Source: Sphingomonas sp. (GTDB lineage: Bacteria; Pseudomonadota; Alphaproteobacteria; Sphingomonadales; Sphingomonadaceae). Taken from it: DNA of 64,000 bases. The translations under genes were made by a program, and so were the position numbers. Location: positions 1 to 64,000 of the forward strand of contig NZ_JAFKLZ010000003.1 of NCBI RefSeq assembly GCF_017304615.1. The letters run 5' to 3'. The notes under the pieces are model-generated. The model searched no databases. It had not been told where the DNA came from and saw only the letters and a program-made list of their open reading frames with translations. Of the stretch, positions 49,208 to 58,502 are shown piece after piece; position 1 is the first letter of the stretch; every line of letters begins with the position of its first letter.

Positions 49208-49878
49208 CGGCCCGGTGGACCATAATGGTCGGTGCCCTCACGACCGCCGTCGCCGCTTCGCCGTCGGCAGGCTCCGTGCCTGAGCCGACGTTGTCCAACC
49301 GATGCGCCGCGCATGTGCCCGAAGCGGCGCGGCGGTCCGGCCTTCCCGAGGAGGTGGTGATGCGTGTCATGCTCGCAGAGTCGCGTGGGAATTCGCGGAT
49401 AGTCTCGGCCAAGGGGGCAATCGGCTGCATGCAGATCATGCCGGCGACATGGTCCTATGTGACCGCGCGCTACAATCTCGGCGCCGACCCGTTTGATGCG
49501 CGGATGAACATGATCGGCGGCGCGATGTATCTTGCCGAGCTGGCCGCGCGCTATGGTTGGCCCGGTGCCTTCTCGGCGTACAATGCGGGACCGGGGCGCT
49601 ATCAGCGCTATGTGCAGGGCCACGTGCCTCTGCCGGCGGAAACGATCGCCTACACCGCGCGTCTCGGCCGAAATGCCGAGGGTCCGCCGGTGGTTGCGGT
49701 GGCGCCGCGCTGGCAGGAAGCGCGCCTGTTCATGACGCGGCCGAGATTCGAAGGTGCGGCTGTACTGCCGGCCACGCCTATAGCCTCACGGGAGACAGCC
49801 GGAGGGCGACTGCGCAATCCGCTCTTCCCGCTATCCGTCGGTCCTGATGGAGGTGCCGCAACCAGCGCCGCACCATGA
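49204..49878 (+). CDS. Lytic transglycosylase of the conjugation module (TrbN-like)
   Basis: A 224-residue protein; ATG 49204 overlaps the TraF stop. An N-terminal hydrophobic segment (IMVGALTTAVAASPSAG) leads to the SLT domain: catalytic Glu in VMLAESRGNSRI, then GAIGCMQIMPATWSYV, MYLAELAARYG and FSAYNAGPGRYQRYV. It would open peptidoglycan locally for the mating channel. Confidence 0.9.
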   Translation: MTARWTIMVGALTTAVAASPSAGSVPEPTLSNRCAAHVPEAARRSGLPEEVVMRVMLAESRGNSRIVSAKGAIGCMQIMPATWSYVTARYNLGADPFDARMNMIGGAMYLAELAARYGWPGAFSAYNAGPGRYQRYVQGHVPLPAETIAYTARLGRNAEGPPVVAVAPRWQEARLFMTRPRFEGAAVLPATPIASRETAGGRLRNPLFPLSVGPDGGAATSAAP

Positions 49879-49979
49879 CGCGCGGCGGCGGATTCGCTCC
49901 GGGAATGGGTGCGCTCGCGACGTCTTTGAACTATGCTCCGGCATCGCAGCTACGGCCGAATTTTGATGGAGGCCTGACC

Positions 49980-50144
49980 ATGTTGAACATCGAGAAAGCC
50001 ATTGAAGCGGCGGCCCGTGCGCTGTGTCGCCTGGAGGGCAATCCGGAGAATACAAAGTTCGGGGGTAAGCCCATGTGGCAGAGCTATTTGCCTCCGGCGA
50101 AGGCGGCGATTGAAGCTGCCTTGCCTCATCTACGTGACGACTGA
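49980..50144 (+). CDS. Small island protein
   Basis: A 54-residue protein (MLNIEKAIEAAARALCRLEG then NPENTKFGGKPMWQSYLPPA). ATG 49980 is preceded by GGAGG, a good ribosome site; the frame runs in from the transglycosylase end. Similar short proteins with a xxAARALCRLxGNPPDxxxx pattern occur on sphingomonad islands. Function unknown. Confidence 0.6.
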   Translation: MLNIEKAIEAAARALCRLEGNPENTKFGGKPMWQSYLPPAKAAIEAALPHLRDD

Positions 50145-50222
50145 TTTCAACGCGCAAATTCGCTTCCCTGCCGATCATGATCCAATCCGCACAACAGCCA
50201 GTCGACAGACTTCGGACCGGCA

Positions 50223-50582
50223 CTATGTTTCGCCGTCTGTCCTGGCGCTCGAAGCTTTCGGCTTGCTGCCTTGCGCGCGTGTCGCGGCGGCTTCTTCAGC
50301 TTCGGTTGCGAAGGCCCGGGCGCCGCGCCGCCGGAACAGCAGCTTGGCCCGTGCTCCGTCTTCGCCCCGCATCTGCAGCGCAAGATCGAGGAAAGCGCCG
50401 TACAGCATCACACGGTCATCGTCGGCGATTTCGACAAGGCCGGCTTTCCGCACGAGACCGCCCAGCTCAATCAAATGCCGTGTGCGTTCGCGCCGTGCCA
50501 CCACCCAAGCCCTCGTGTCCGATCGGGATCGTACCGCATCAAGCCGATTGCGAGCCTGCGTCAGTCGCCTTGCCGCCTTCAC
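50223..50582 (-). CDS. traD: Conjugal transfer protein TraD (Ti type)
   Basis: A 119-residue protein. GTG 50582 is chosen because it overlaps the end of TraC and removes a spurious N-terminus. The diagnostic segment is ERTRHLIELGGLVRKAGLVE followed by DDDRVMLYGAFLDLALQM. In Ti-type systems TraC and TraD are small relaxosome proteins encoded divergently from traA. The C-terminus is basic and Ala-rich. Confidence 0.78.
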   Translation of the reverse strand: MKAARRLTQARNRLDAVRSRSDTRAWVVARRERTRHLIELGGLVRKAGLVEIADDDRVMLYGAFLDLALQMRGEDGARAKLLFRRRGARAFATEAEEAAATRAQGSKPKASSARTDGET

Positions 50583-50844
50583 CGTCGCCAGCAGTGCGGC
50601 GCGAGGATCGCCGGCTTGTGTCGCGAAAAAATTGGGCACCCTGGCGACTCCATGCCGACGTGGTGGCCTTGTCCTTTTCCGCAACCGCCGCGAGGAGAGC
50701 GCCGGCAAGCAGATCGGGGTCGAGCGCATCGGCGCCCGTCGCCTCGATCAGCTCACCGAATTGCTGGACCTTGCGCTGCTTGAGCAGCTTGGCGCGATCG
50801 TTCAGCGCCTTCAGTTCGGCATCAAAATCCCTGACCTTACGCAT
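50539..50844 (-). CDS. traC: Conjugal transfer protein TraC (Ti type)
   Basis: A 101-residue protein from ATG 50844 (MRKVRDFDAELKALNDRAKL). The KQRKVQQFGELIEATGADAL stretch and LLAGALLAAV match the TraC group of small oriT-binding proteins. It is divergent from traA; the oriT-like sequence lies between them. The frame upstream of 50844 has no support. Confidence 0.78.
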   Translation of the reverse strand: MRKVRDFDAELKALNDRAKLLKQRKVQQFGELIEATGADALDPDLLAGALLAAVAEKDKATTSAWSRQGAQFFRDTSRRSSRRTAGDGEGGKATDAGSQSA

Positions 50845-50996
50845 CGTGCATCTCCGTTTAGCGTGTCGATGCAAGTGAATTGGTCCCCCTGATCCTCGGT
50901 TCAACGGCTGAAATCTCTCAGGAGCGCTCTAGCGTATGAGAGCGCGCTTATACGTCGTACCGACGTCGCGAGTTCGGGCGTAGATGGGTTGCCGTC
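50845..50996. promoter_or_regulatory. oriT region between traC and traA
   Basis: 152 bp. The core GCGCGCTTATACGTCG (50942-50957) reads on the minus strand CGACGTATAAGCGCGC, close to the RSF1010/Ti-family nick sequence CGTATAAGTGCGCC. Flanking GCGCTCTAGCG/ATGAGAGCGC arms can form a hairpin. Position between divergent traC and traA is exactly that of Ti-plasmid oriT. Confidence 0.72.
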
Positions 50997-53417
50997 ATGG
51001 CGATCTATCACTTCTCGGCCAAGGTCATCGGGCGCGGCGCCGGCAGGAGCGCGGTTGCGGCCGCCGCCTATCGGTCGGCCTCGGGCCTCGAGGATGAGCA
51101 GCTGGGCCGGCACCATGACTTCACCAACAAGCCTGGAGTCATCCATTCCGAAGTGATGCTGCCGGAGGGGGCGTCCGAGCGCCTACGCGACCGCGAAACT
51201 CTGTGGAATGAGGTCGAGGCGACCGAGAAGCGCAAGGACGCGCAACTCGCACGAGAGGTGGAATTCGCCATTCCGCGCGAGATGACGAAGGAACAGGGTA
51301 TCGCGCTCGCCCGTGACTTCGTTGAACGCGAGTTCGTCGCGCGCGGCATGGTCGCCGATCTCAATGTCCACTGGGATATCGGCGCTGATGGTGAAGCCAA
51401 GCCGCACGCGCACGTCATGCTGACCCTTCGCGAGATCGGCGGCGAGGGCTTCGGACCCAAGGCCCGCGAATGGAATGCGACCGAACTTCTCCAGCATTGG
51501 CGAACAGCCTGGGCCGATCACGTCAATGCGCGCTGCGCCACCCTTGGTATCGACGCACGCATCGACCATCGCAGCTACGAGCATCAAGGGATCGATCTCG
51601 AGCCGCAGCACAAGATCGGCGCCGCCGGCGCACGCCGCGAGGCGAAGGGCGAGGATGCCGAGCGTGCGGACGATCATCGCGCGATCGCGCGCAGCAACGG
51701 TGCGATTATTCTCGCCAAGCCGGAAGTCGGCCTCGAAGCGCTGACGCGCACCCAGGCGACGTTCACGATGCGCGACCTGGCGATGTTCGCGCACCGCCAT
51801 TCCGACGGCAAGGAGCAGTTCGATGCCGTGCTAGCCGCGATGCGTGCGTCTGACAGCCTCCTTGCACTCGGACGCGACGGACGCGGGCAGGAGCGATTCA
51901 CCACCACATCCATGCTGTCTGCCGAAGAGGCTCTTGCCCGCCATGCAGCAACCCTTGCCGCGAATGAGCACGCCGTCGGTAAGGCGAATGTCGAGCGTGC
52001 GATCGCGTCAGCCGAGGGAAGCGGATTGAAGCTCGGCACCGATCAGCGTGAAGCGCTCGAGCATGTCGTCAAACGGCCCGGGCTCAGTCTCGTGGTCGGC
52101 TTTGCCGGATCCGGCAAATCGGCGATGCTGGGCGTCGCGCGCGAAGCTTGGGAGGCTGCGGGCTTCACGGTGCGCGGCACCGCGCTGTCGGGCATTGCGG
52201 CTGAAAATCTCGAAGGCGGCTCCGGGATTTCGTCGCGCACGATCGCCAGCTTCGAACATGCCTGGTCGCGTGGCTACGACCGCCTCACTGATCGCGACGT
52301 GCTGGTGATCGACGAAGCGGCGATGGTCGGCACGCGCCAGCTTCAGCGAGTGCTCGCCGAGGCATCGGGCGCCGGTGCAAAGGTTGTGATGGTCGGCGAC
52401 GTCCAGCAGCTTCAGGCGATCGAGGCGGGCGCCGCGTTCCGCCTGCTCGCCGAGCGCCATGGCGCCGCCGAGATCGGCGAAGTGCGCCGGCAGGTCGAAG
52501 CGTGGATGCGCGAGGCCACGCGCGATTTCGCCAATGGCCGCACTGCTGAGGCCATTGCGGCATACTCCAGCGCGGGAATGGTCCACGCCGCCGAAAGCCG
52601 TGACGCGGCCCGGGTCGCGTTGATCGATCGCTGGGATGCGGAGCGCCGCGCCGAACCCGGTGCTTCGCGCATCATCCTCACCCATATGAACAAGGAGGTC
52701 GCCATGTTGAACGACGCAGCGCGCACCAGGCTCGCTGAACAGGGAGCGCTTGGCGAGAGTGTCGCCGTCCGCACCGAGAGAGGCGTTCGCGAGTTCGCCG
52801 ATCAAGATCGGATCCTCTTCCTCAAGAACGAGCGCGATCTAGGCGTGAAGAACGGCACGCTCGGCACGGTCGAGAAGGCGGCGCCAGATATGCTCGCGGT
52901 GCGGCTCGATGACGGCCGACGGATCATCGTCGATCTCAAGAGCTACGCGCATGTCGACCATGGCTATGCCGCGACCGTCCACAAGACCCAGGGCATGACG
53001 GTCGACCGCACCCATGTGCTGGCCACGGCGGGGCTGGATGCTCACGCGAGTTACGTCGCACTGTCGCGCCATCGTCAGGGCACCGCGCTGCATTACGGCC
53101 GCGACGACTTTGCTGACGAAGCGGCGCTACGCCGGACGCTCGGCCGCGAGCGGCCGAAAGATATGGCGCTCGATTACCGCGTTGGCGTGTCGCAACGCGA
53201 TACCGCGCGGCAGAGTCTAAGTGCAAAGACTGGCCAGGCCAATGATCGCGCCGTTCAGCCGGCGCAGACCGATCGCGCGGCGGCATTGCGGGCGATGGTC
53301 GCGGCCCGGGTCAATGCCCCCAAACATACCGCCGAGACCATGCGCGATGCCCTTGCCAAGGCGGCGGATGCTCTCACCGGGCTTGGTCGTGGCCGTGATC
53401 GCGGAGCCGAACGCTGA
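50997..53417 (+). CDS. traA: Ti-type relaxase TraA (MobA/MobL nuclease plus helicase)
   Basis: An 806-residue protein. The N-terminal MobA/MobL nuclease has the start MAIYHFSAKVIGRGAGRSAV and the HUH-like PHAHVMLTLREIGGEGFG. A TraI/RecD-like helicase follows, with Walker A VVGFAGSGKSAMLGVAREAW, Walker B VLVIDEAAMVGTRQL and the C-terminal motif VDHGYAATVHKTQGMTVDRT. Many TraA proteins exceed 1,000 residues; here the C-terminal extension is short. The stop overlaps the coupling protein start (TGATG). Confidence 0.93.
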   Translation: MAIYHFSAKVIGRGAGRSAVAAAAYRSASGLEDEQLGRHHDFTNKPGVIHSEVMLPEGASERLRDRETLWNEVEATEKRKDAQLAREVEFAIPREMTKEQGIALARDFVEREFVARGMVADLNVHWDIGADGEAKPHAHVMLTLREIGGEGFGPKAREWNATELLQHWRTAWADHVNARCATLGIDARIDHRSYEHQGIDLEPQHKIGAAGARREAKGEDAERADDHRAIARSNGAIILAKPEVGLEALTRTQATFTMRDLAMFAHRHSDGKEQFDAVLAAMRASDSLLALGRDGRGQERFTTTSMLSAEEALARHAATLAANEHAVGKANVERAIASAEGSGLKLGTDQREALEHVVKRPGLSLVVGFAGSGKSAMLGVAREAWEAAGFTVRGTALSGIAAENLEGGSGISSRTIASFEHAWSRGYDRLTDRDVLVIDEAAMVGTRQLQRVLAEASGAGAKVVMVGDVQQLQAIEAGAAFRLLAERHGAAEIGEVRRQVEAWMREATRDFANGRTAEAIAAYSSAGMVHAAESRDAARVALIDRWDAERRAEPGASRIILTHMNKEVAMLNDAARTRLAEQGALGESVAVRTERGVREFADQDRILFLKNERDLGVKNGTLGTVEKAAPDMLAVRLDDGRRIIVDLKSYAHVDHGYAATVHKTQGMTVDRTHVLATAGLDAHASYVALSRHRQGTALHYGRDDFADEAALRRTLGRERPKDMALDYRVGVSQRDTARQSLSAKTGQANDRAVQPAQTDRAAALRAMVAARVNAPKHTAETMRDALAKAADALTGLGRGRDRGAER

Positions 53418-55183
53418 TGACAACCCCAGGCGGCGGCATGGCCGGTGGTCGGGGGCCGGACCCCGTCGTCCAACAGATCGCATTCTTGTCCGCCCTGGTC
53501 GCGATCGGGCTGTGCTGGCCGCTGGTGCGCGGCCTCCTTCCGGCCGAGGACCGCTTCGGCTTTGCCGATCTCGTCCGCGAGCATTGGGCGCATCGCGACC
53601 ATCTCGAGCCTTGGATCGAGCAGCGCTGGGCATGGCTCGCCGCGCATTCCTATCATCTCTGGTTCGCGCTGGCGGCATTTCCCGGCGTCATCGCTGTGAG
53701 CATCGTTCAGGGCATCGATCGTCGCACAGCCTGGCCTTTGCTCCATGCTCCGCTTGGCTGGGCCGCGGGTGCCGTCCTTGGCTACATGCTCTATGGGAGC
53801 TTGCGCGCAGACAGTTGGCCGCTCGCGGTGATGATGCCGGCGACCTTTGCGTTTCTCGGCGGCGCGATCGCCGCGCGGCTCGCGACCTGGCCACGCAAGA
53901 TCAAGCATTTGCGCGGCACAAGGGTTCGGATGTTCACCGGTGGGCGCGGCGCAAGGCTGCGCGCCCGGGTCACCGGCGGCGTTACGCTCGCCGGTGTGCC
54001 GCTGAGCCGCGAAGATGAAACGATGCACGTTGCGGCGATCGGAGCCACCGGCTCGGGCAAATCGACGGCGTTACGCGGACTTATGGCTGACGCCATTCGT
54101 CGCGGTGATCGGCATGTAGTTGCCGATCCAGACGGCGCGTCGATGTCCGCTTTCTTCAGTCCCGGCGATATTGTCCTGAATCCGTTTGACCGGCGGTGCG
54201 CCCGTTGGGATCTCCTTGGAGAGATTGAGCGGCCGAGCGACTACGCGTTCCTCGCGCAGTCGGTGCTCCCGCATCTCGGGACCGGCGATCACGATCAATG
54301 GATCAGCTACGCCCAGCAGTTGCTGGCGGGCGCGATGGAGAATTTTGTCACTCTGCAACTAGGCAGTTCAGAGGACTTTGCAGCGATGCTGGCTGGCGCC
54401 ACGCTGGCCGAGCTCAAGCAACTCTGCGCCGGCACACCCGCAGCGCGTTACTTTGAGGAGGGCGGCGAGCGGATGCTCGCCAGCATTTTGGGAACCTTGT
54501 CGCCTGCGATCGGTCATCTGCGGCAGATCAGCGCTGTCGAAGGCGAGCCATTCACCATCCGGCGTTGGATCAGGGGAGGAAGCGGCTCGCTGTGGATGCC
54601 GTATTCCGCCAACCAAGTTGCAGCTGTGAAGGGTCTGATCTCATGCTGGATGAACATTGCCATCCTTGAGACGCTATCGCTCGAGCCCGCGCGAGACCGA
54701 CGAATCTGGTTCCATATCGACGAGCTCGACGCACTAGGTCGTATCGAAGGCTTGAAGGACGCCCAGGCGCGGCTGCGGAAATTCGGTGGATGCGTTGCGA
54801 TCGGATTCCAGTCGTTCGCGCAGGTCAAGCAGGTCTACGGCGAGGGCGCGCAGACGATCATCGAAAACTGCGGCAACCTCTTATTGCTACGCGCCGGTGG
54901 CAGTGAAGATGGAGGCACCGCTAAACTCGCTTCCGAGTTGATCGGTGACCGTGAGGTCGAGCGTGACGATGTAAGCCATTCGCGAACTCGCGGACGATTC
55001 ACAACCCGATCCATGTCGATGCAGACGCGACGAACGGTCGAGGATGTCGCTCTTTCCAGCGAAATTATGCAGCTCCCAAACTGCGAGGGGTTCGTTAAAC
55101 TAGCGACGCGGGCGAGGTGGGAGCGCGTCCGGTTCCCTCACGTCGCACACAGCACGCGCGTATCGCCGATGATACCTGTCTGA
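53417..55183 (+). CDS. Type IV coupling protein (TraD/VirD4-like)
   Basis: A 588-residue membrane ATPase. Two or more N-terminal helices (IAFLSALVAIGLCWPLV; HLWFALAAFPGVIAVSIV; VMMPATFAFLGGAIAA) precede the ATPase: Walker A AAIGATGSGKSTALRGLM, Walker B IWFHIDELDALGRIEG, then VAIGFQSFAQVKQVYGEGAQ. It resembles the F-type TraD/TrwB branch more than Ti TraG. It links the TraA relaxosome to a mating pore. No Trb genes follow; accessory DNA begins right after. Confidence 0.92.
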   Translation: MTTPGGGMAGGRGPDPVVQQIAFLSALVAIGLCWPLVRGLLPAEDRFGFADLVREHWAHRDHLEPWIEQRWAWLAAHSYHLWFALAAFPGVIAVSIVQGIDRRTAWPLLHAPLGWAAGAVLGYMLYGSLRADSWPLAVMMPATFAFLGGAIAARLATWPRKIKHLRGTRVRMFTGGRGARLRARVTGGVTLAGVPLSREDETMHVAAIGATGSGKSTALRGLMADAIRRGDRHVVADPDGASMSAFFSPGDIVLNPFDRRCARWDLLGEIERPSDYAFLAQSVLPHLGTGDHDQWISYAQQLLAGAMENFVTLQLGSSEDFAAMLAGATLAELKQLCAGTPAARYFEEGGERMLASILGTLSPAIGHLRQISAVEGEPFTIRRWIRGGSGSLWMPYSANQVAAVKGLISCWMNIAILETLSLEPARDRRIWFHIDELDALGRIEGLKDAQARLRKFGGCVAIGFQSFAQVKQVYGEGAQTIIENCGNLLLLRAGGSEDGGTAKLASELIGDREVERDDVSHSRTRGRFTTRSMSMQTRRTVEDVALSSEIMQLPNCEGFVKLATRARWERVRFPHVAHSTRVSPMIPV

Positions 55184-55438
55184 GGCTTCGGGTCCGGTAG
55201 TGGAGGAATCGTCGCCCACGCGAATGGCTCACCAGAGCCCGGCTTCTTTCCGGCAGGAAAGCTACGTTGAGCCGTATTGTCTTTAACTTGTGAATGTCGA
55301 TCTCCGCCATCGACGAAGCGGAGATCAGTTTATGCGACGGTCGTGATTGCGGAGGAGCGATGGGTAAGCGGATCGAAATAGGGAGGCCAGCGCGTGGGGG
55401 ACGAACAGCCGAAAACAGCGCCAGACGGCCTATCTGAG
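55184..55438. other. Intergenic region at the transfer module/cargo B border
   Basis: 255 bp after the coupling protein stop, between it and the convergent phosphatase gene. I see no gene, no repeat end and no copy of the RIT end here. Confidence 0.45.
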
Positions 55439-56059
55439 CTACGCAGCCTCAAACCGTTGCCCTTTCCCTAGATAAAGCTCTCGCTGCTCGCCGTTATCGA
55501 TTTCAAAAATCGATCCTTGCGATCCCTCTTTGGCGAGTGGCACACCTTCGAACACTTCACCGCCGGAGAGCATCCCTCGCAACACTCGAAGGGCGAGTCC
55601 GTGGCTAATCACGACGACATTTCTCGCCTGATCGAGGTCATCGAGCCAACTTCGTAGCCGCGTCGCGATCGCCGGATACCATTCACCGGCGGGCGGCTTC
55701 GCAGTAAACACTCTCCGATCCGGGCACATGATCGCGCCCTGTTCTGCGACGACGTCCGCGTACAGGCGCCCGGCCCAATCTCCCACATCGATCTCCAAAA
55801 GGCGCGGATCGGTCCGCACGTCGAAGAAATCACGGCCCAGGTGTTCGGCTATGATCGAAACCGTTTGCAGGGTGCGACCCGCTGGTGATGCCCAAATATC
55901 GATATCTGGGGCGCCGCGAAGGTGTTCGGCGAGCGCTGCGCCCATTGCTTCGGCCTGAACAATGCCGGCACGCGTCAGTGGCGTGTGAGCACCATTGCCC
56001 TGCATCCGAGCGCCGGCATTATAGATAGTCTCGGCATGGCGGGCGATGATAAAGCGCAT
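55439..56059 (-). CDS. Histidine phosphatase (phosphoglycerate mutase-like), cargo cluster B
   Basis: A 206-residue enzyme. The motif reads MRFIIARHAETIYNAGARMQ, with RHAE in place of the commoner RHGE. ASPAGRTLQTVSIIAEH, LLEIDVGDWAGRLYADV and VVVISHGLALRVLRGM are conserved. It is clearly homologous to the enzyme at 44648-45271. It is divergent from the TonB receptor of the same cluster, with about 150 bp between starts. Predicted to be a cytoplasmic phosphomonoesterase. Confidence 0.9.
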   Translation of the reverse strand: MRFIIARHAETIYNAGARMQGNGAHTPLTRAGIVQAEAMGAALAEHLRGAPDIDIWASPAGRTLQTVSIIAEHLGRDFFDVRTDPRLLEIDVGDWAGRLYADVVAEQGAIMCPDRRVFTAKPPAGEWYPAIATRLRSWLDDLDQARNVVVISHGLALRVLRGMLSGGEVFEGVPLAKEGSQGSIFEIDNGEQRELYLGKGQRFEAA

Positions 56060-56212
56060 CCGGCAAGTATAGCGAACGCGCCACGTTCGAGAAGTCCGTA
56101 TCCATCAAGAATGTCACTTGCATGTCCTACAAACCGGCTTGCGGTCTTTGCGGTGGTTGCGCTGAGACAGAGAGGTAAAACTCCGGCCACGATTGAAGGC
56201 GGGGAGCGACAA

Positions 56213-58498
56213 ATGCGGATCACAAGATGGCCAAGTGCCGGGGCACTGGTCCTTCAGTTATGTTGGAGTGGATTCGCCAACGCACAGGAGGCGCCCTCGA
56301 CAACCGATAACGACATCGTGGTCACCGGTAGCCGCGCCGCCCCACGAAGTGCGGTGCAGTCGAGTTCGCCTGTCGATTCCTATTCCGCCGCGGACCTTCA
56401 GGCTCGCGGCCTTGGCGACCTGTCGCAAATCCTGCAATTCGTTTCGCCGTCGCTCGAGTTCGCTGGCGCGGTCAATTCGGGAGGTGCAGCCAATGCACGC
56501 GGACCGACCTTGCGAGGGCTTGGCCAGGACGAGGTGCTGATCCTTGTCGACGGTAAACGCCGTCACGCCTCATCGCTGATCAATTTCAACAATACGATAG
56601 GACGCGGCCAGGTGCCGGTCGATCTCAATCTGATTCCGGTCGCCGCGATCGAACGGGTCGAAGTTCTGCGTGATGGGGCGGCGGCACAATATGGCTCCGA
56701 TGCCATTGCTGGGGTCATCAACATTATCCTCCGTCATGATACGACCGGCTTTGCTTCAGTGCAGAGCGACATTACCCAGCGCGGTGACGGGGCGATCAAG
56801 ATTGCCACCGTCACGAAAGGGTTCAAGCTTGGCGAGGGTGGGACGATCGTGCTCACCGGCGAGGTACGCCGCCTGTCAGAGTTCAACCGAGCCGATGTGG
56901 ATAGCCGATTTGGGCGCGTCACGAACCGTCAGGGCGAGGCAGGCCGCACGGATATCAGCGCCTCGGTTGCCGCTGTGCTGCCGGTCGGCGGAGGTTGGGA
57001 AGCGTATGCCAACGCCATTTACGCGCACCGGAATGCCGATAATACGATCCAGTATCGTGTGCCGACCACGTCACCGGTTCTGTTCCCTAATGGCTTTCTG
57101 CCGCTTGTCGCACTCAAGCTCGATGATGTGGGCGGGACTGTCGGCCTGCGGCACGAAGGCGCGTGGAAGGCGGATTTGAGCGACACGCTCGGCTATGACC
57201 AAGCCGATTTCGTAAGCCGCGATACGGCCAATACTTCGCTCGGTGCAACCAGTCCGACACGTTTCGACGCGGGCGGTGCGCGCTATTTGCAAAACATCGC
57301 CAACCTGACGGTCAGCCGCCATTTCGGGCTGCTCGCTGGCGCGGACCTCGCTCTCGGCGTCGAGCATCGCTACGAACGCTACAAAATACGTAGCGGCGAA
57401 GCGGCCTCTTTTTTTGGCTCTGGCGCCCAGGGTTTCCCGGGGTTCAATCCGCCGACACCAGTCGATCAAGGTCGTAACGCGGTATCGGCATTCGTCGATG
57501 GTGAACTCGCGATCACCCGCTCACTCCGGCTGGGTGCTGCCGGGCGCTACGAACATTATAGCGACTTCGGCGACAAGGTGACCGGCAAGGGGAGCCTCTT
57601 CTTCCAGCCTATCCCGATTGCCGCTTTGCGCGCCACGATCAGCACTGGCTTTCGCGCACCGTCGCTCCAGCAAAGCTATTTTTCAACCGTCACAAGCCAG
57701 TCGAGCAACGGTGTGCTTGTCAACGTCGGCACGTTCGCCGCAACCGATCCCGTTTCCCTTGCACTGGGCGGGCGGCCGCTGAAGCCCGAAACCTCGACCA
57801 ACCTCAGTGGCGGCCTGGTCCTTACGCCCGGCGCGGGTTTCACGCTCACTGCAGACGCTTTCCAGGTCGATATCGACGATCGTATCGCGCTCAGCGAATC
57901 GCTGTCCGGTACGGCGGTTTCGGCCATATTGCGCACCGCAGGCATCACCAACGCCTCGCAAGTTCGCTTCTTCACCAATGCGCTGGACACGCGCACACGC
58001 GGTTTCGACATAATTGCCGGCTGGCGCGGTCGCATCGGCCATGGCCACGCGCGGATCGATGTCGGTTATAATCGATCGACTACCACGATCCGCAGGCTCG
58101 CTGCAAATCCGGTTCTTCCAGCGTTGCCGCTTCTGGCTACCTCTTCGATCGACCTGCTTGCCTATGCCCAACCCCGCGATAAGTTGAATGTCGCCGGCGC
58201 GTTTGATTTCGGTGCGGTCAGTCTGACCGCGACCGTTACGCGGTTCGGGACGTTCCGCTTTGTACCAGTGACGACCGAGCAGCGGTTCGGGCCGGAATGG
58301 ACTACGGATCTTGGCGCGGATTTCCGCGTCGGAGATCGGTTCAAGTTCGGGATAGGCGTGATAAACCTGTTCGACGCCTATGCGGACAAGGTCGCCGAGC
58401 GAGCGCTCACACAAGGTGGAAGCCTGCCTTACCCAGAGGCGGGCGGGCTGGGTTTCCGTGGCCGCGAGTTCTTCGCGCGCGCGACAGCCCGGTTCTGA
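56213..58498 (+). CDS. TonB-dependent receptor, cargo cluster B
   Basis: A 761-residue receptor from ATG 56213 (GGGGAGCGACAA precedes). The signal is MRITRWPSAGALVLQLCWSG then FANAQ. The plug motifs NDIVVTGSRAAPRSAVQSSS, LRGLGQDEVLILVDGKRRH and IERVEVLRDGAAAQYGSDAI are followed by the barrel, ending FFARATARF. It is homologous throughout to the cluster A receptor with conserved loops (SGEAASF, GAQGFPGFNPPTPV), suggesting a similar ligand. It starts a plus-strand operon with MPE, MFS and probably LysR. Confidence 0.93.
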   Translation: MRITRWPSAGALVLQLCWSGFANAQEAPSTTDNDIVVTGSRAAPRSAVQSSSPVDSYSAADLQARGLGDLSQILQFVSPSLEFAGAVNSGGAANARGPTLRGLGQDEVLILVDGKRRHASSLINFNNTIGRGQVPVDLNLIPVAAIERVEVLRDGAAAQYGSDAIAGVINIILRHDTTGFASVQSDITQRGDGAIKIATVTKGFKLGEGGTIVLTGEVRRLSEFNRADVDSRFGRVTNRQGEAGRTDISASVAAVLPVGGGWEAYANAIYAHRNADNTIQYRVPTTSPVLFPNGFLPLVALKLDDVGGTVGLRHEGAWKADLSDTLGYDQADFVSRDTANTSLGATSPTRFDAGGARYLQNIANLTVSRHFGLLAGADLALGVEHRYERYKIRSGEAASFFGSGAQGFPGFNPPTPVDQGRNAVSAFVDGELAITRSLRLGAAGRYEHYSDFGDKVTGKGSLFFQPIPIAALRATISTGFRAPSLQQSYFSTVTSQSSNGVLVNVGTFAATDPVSLALGGRPLKPETSTNLSGGLVLTPGAGFTLTADAFQVDIDDRIALSESLSGTAVSAILRTAGITNASQVRFFTNALDTRTRGFDIIAGWRGRIGHGHARIDVGYNRSTTTIRRLAANPVLPALPLLATSSIDLLAYAQPRDKLNVAGAFDFGAVSLTATVTRFGTFRFVPVTTEQRFGPEWTTDLGADFRVGDRFKFGIGVINLFDAYADKVAERALTQGGSLPYPEAGGLGFRGREFFARATARF

Positions 58499-58502
58499 GG
58501 GC

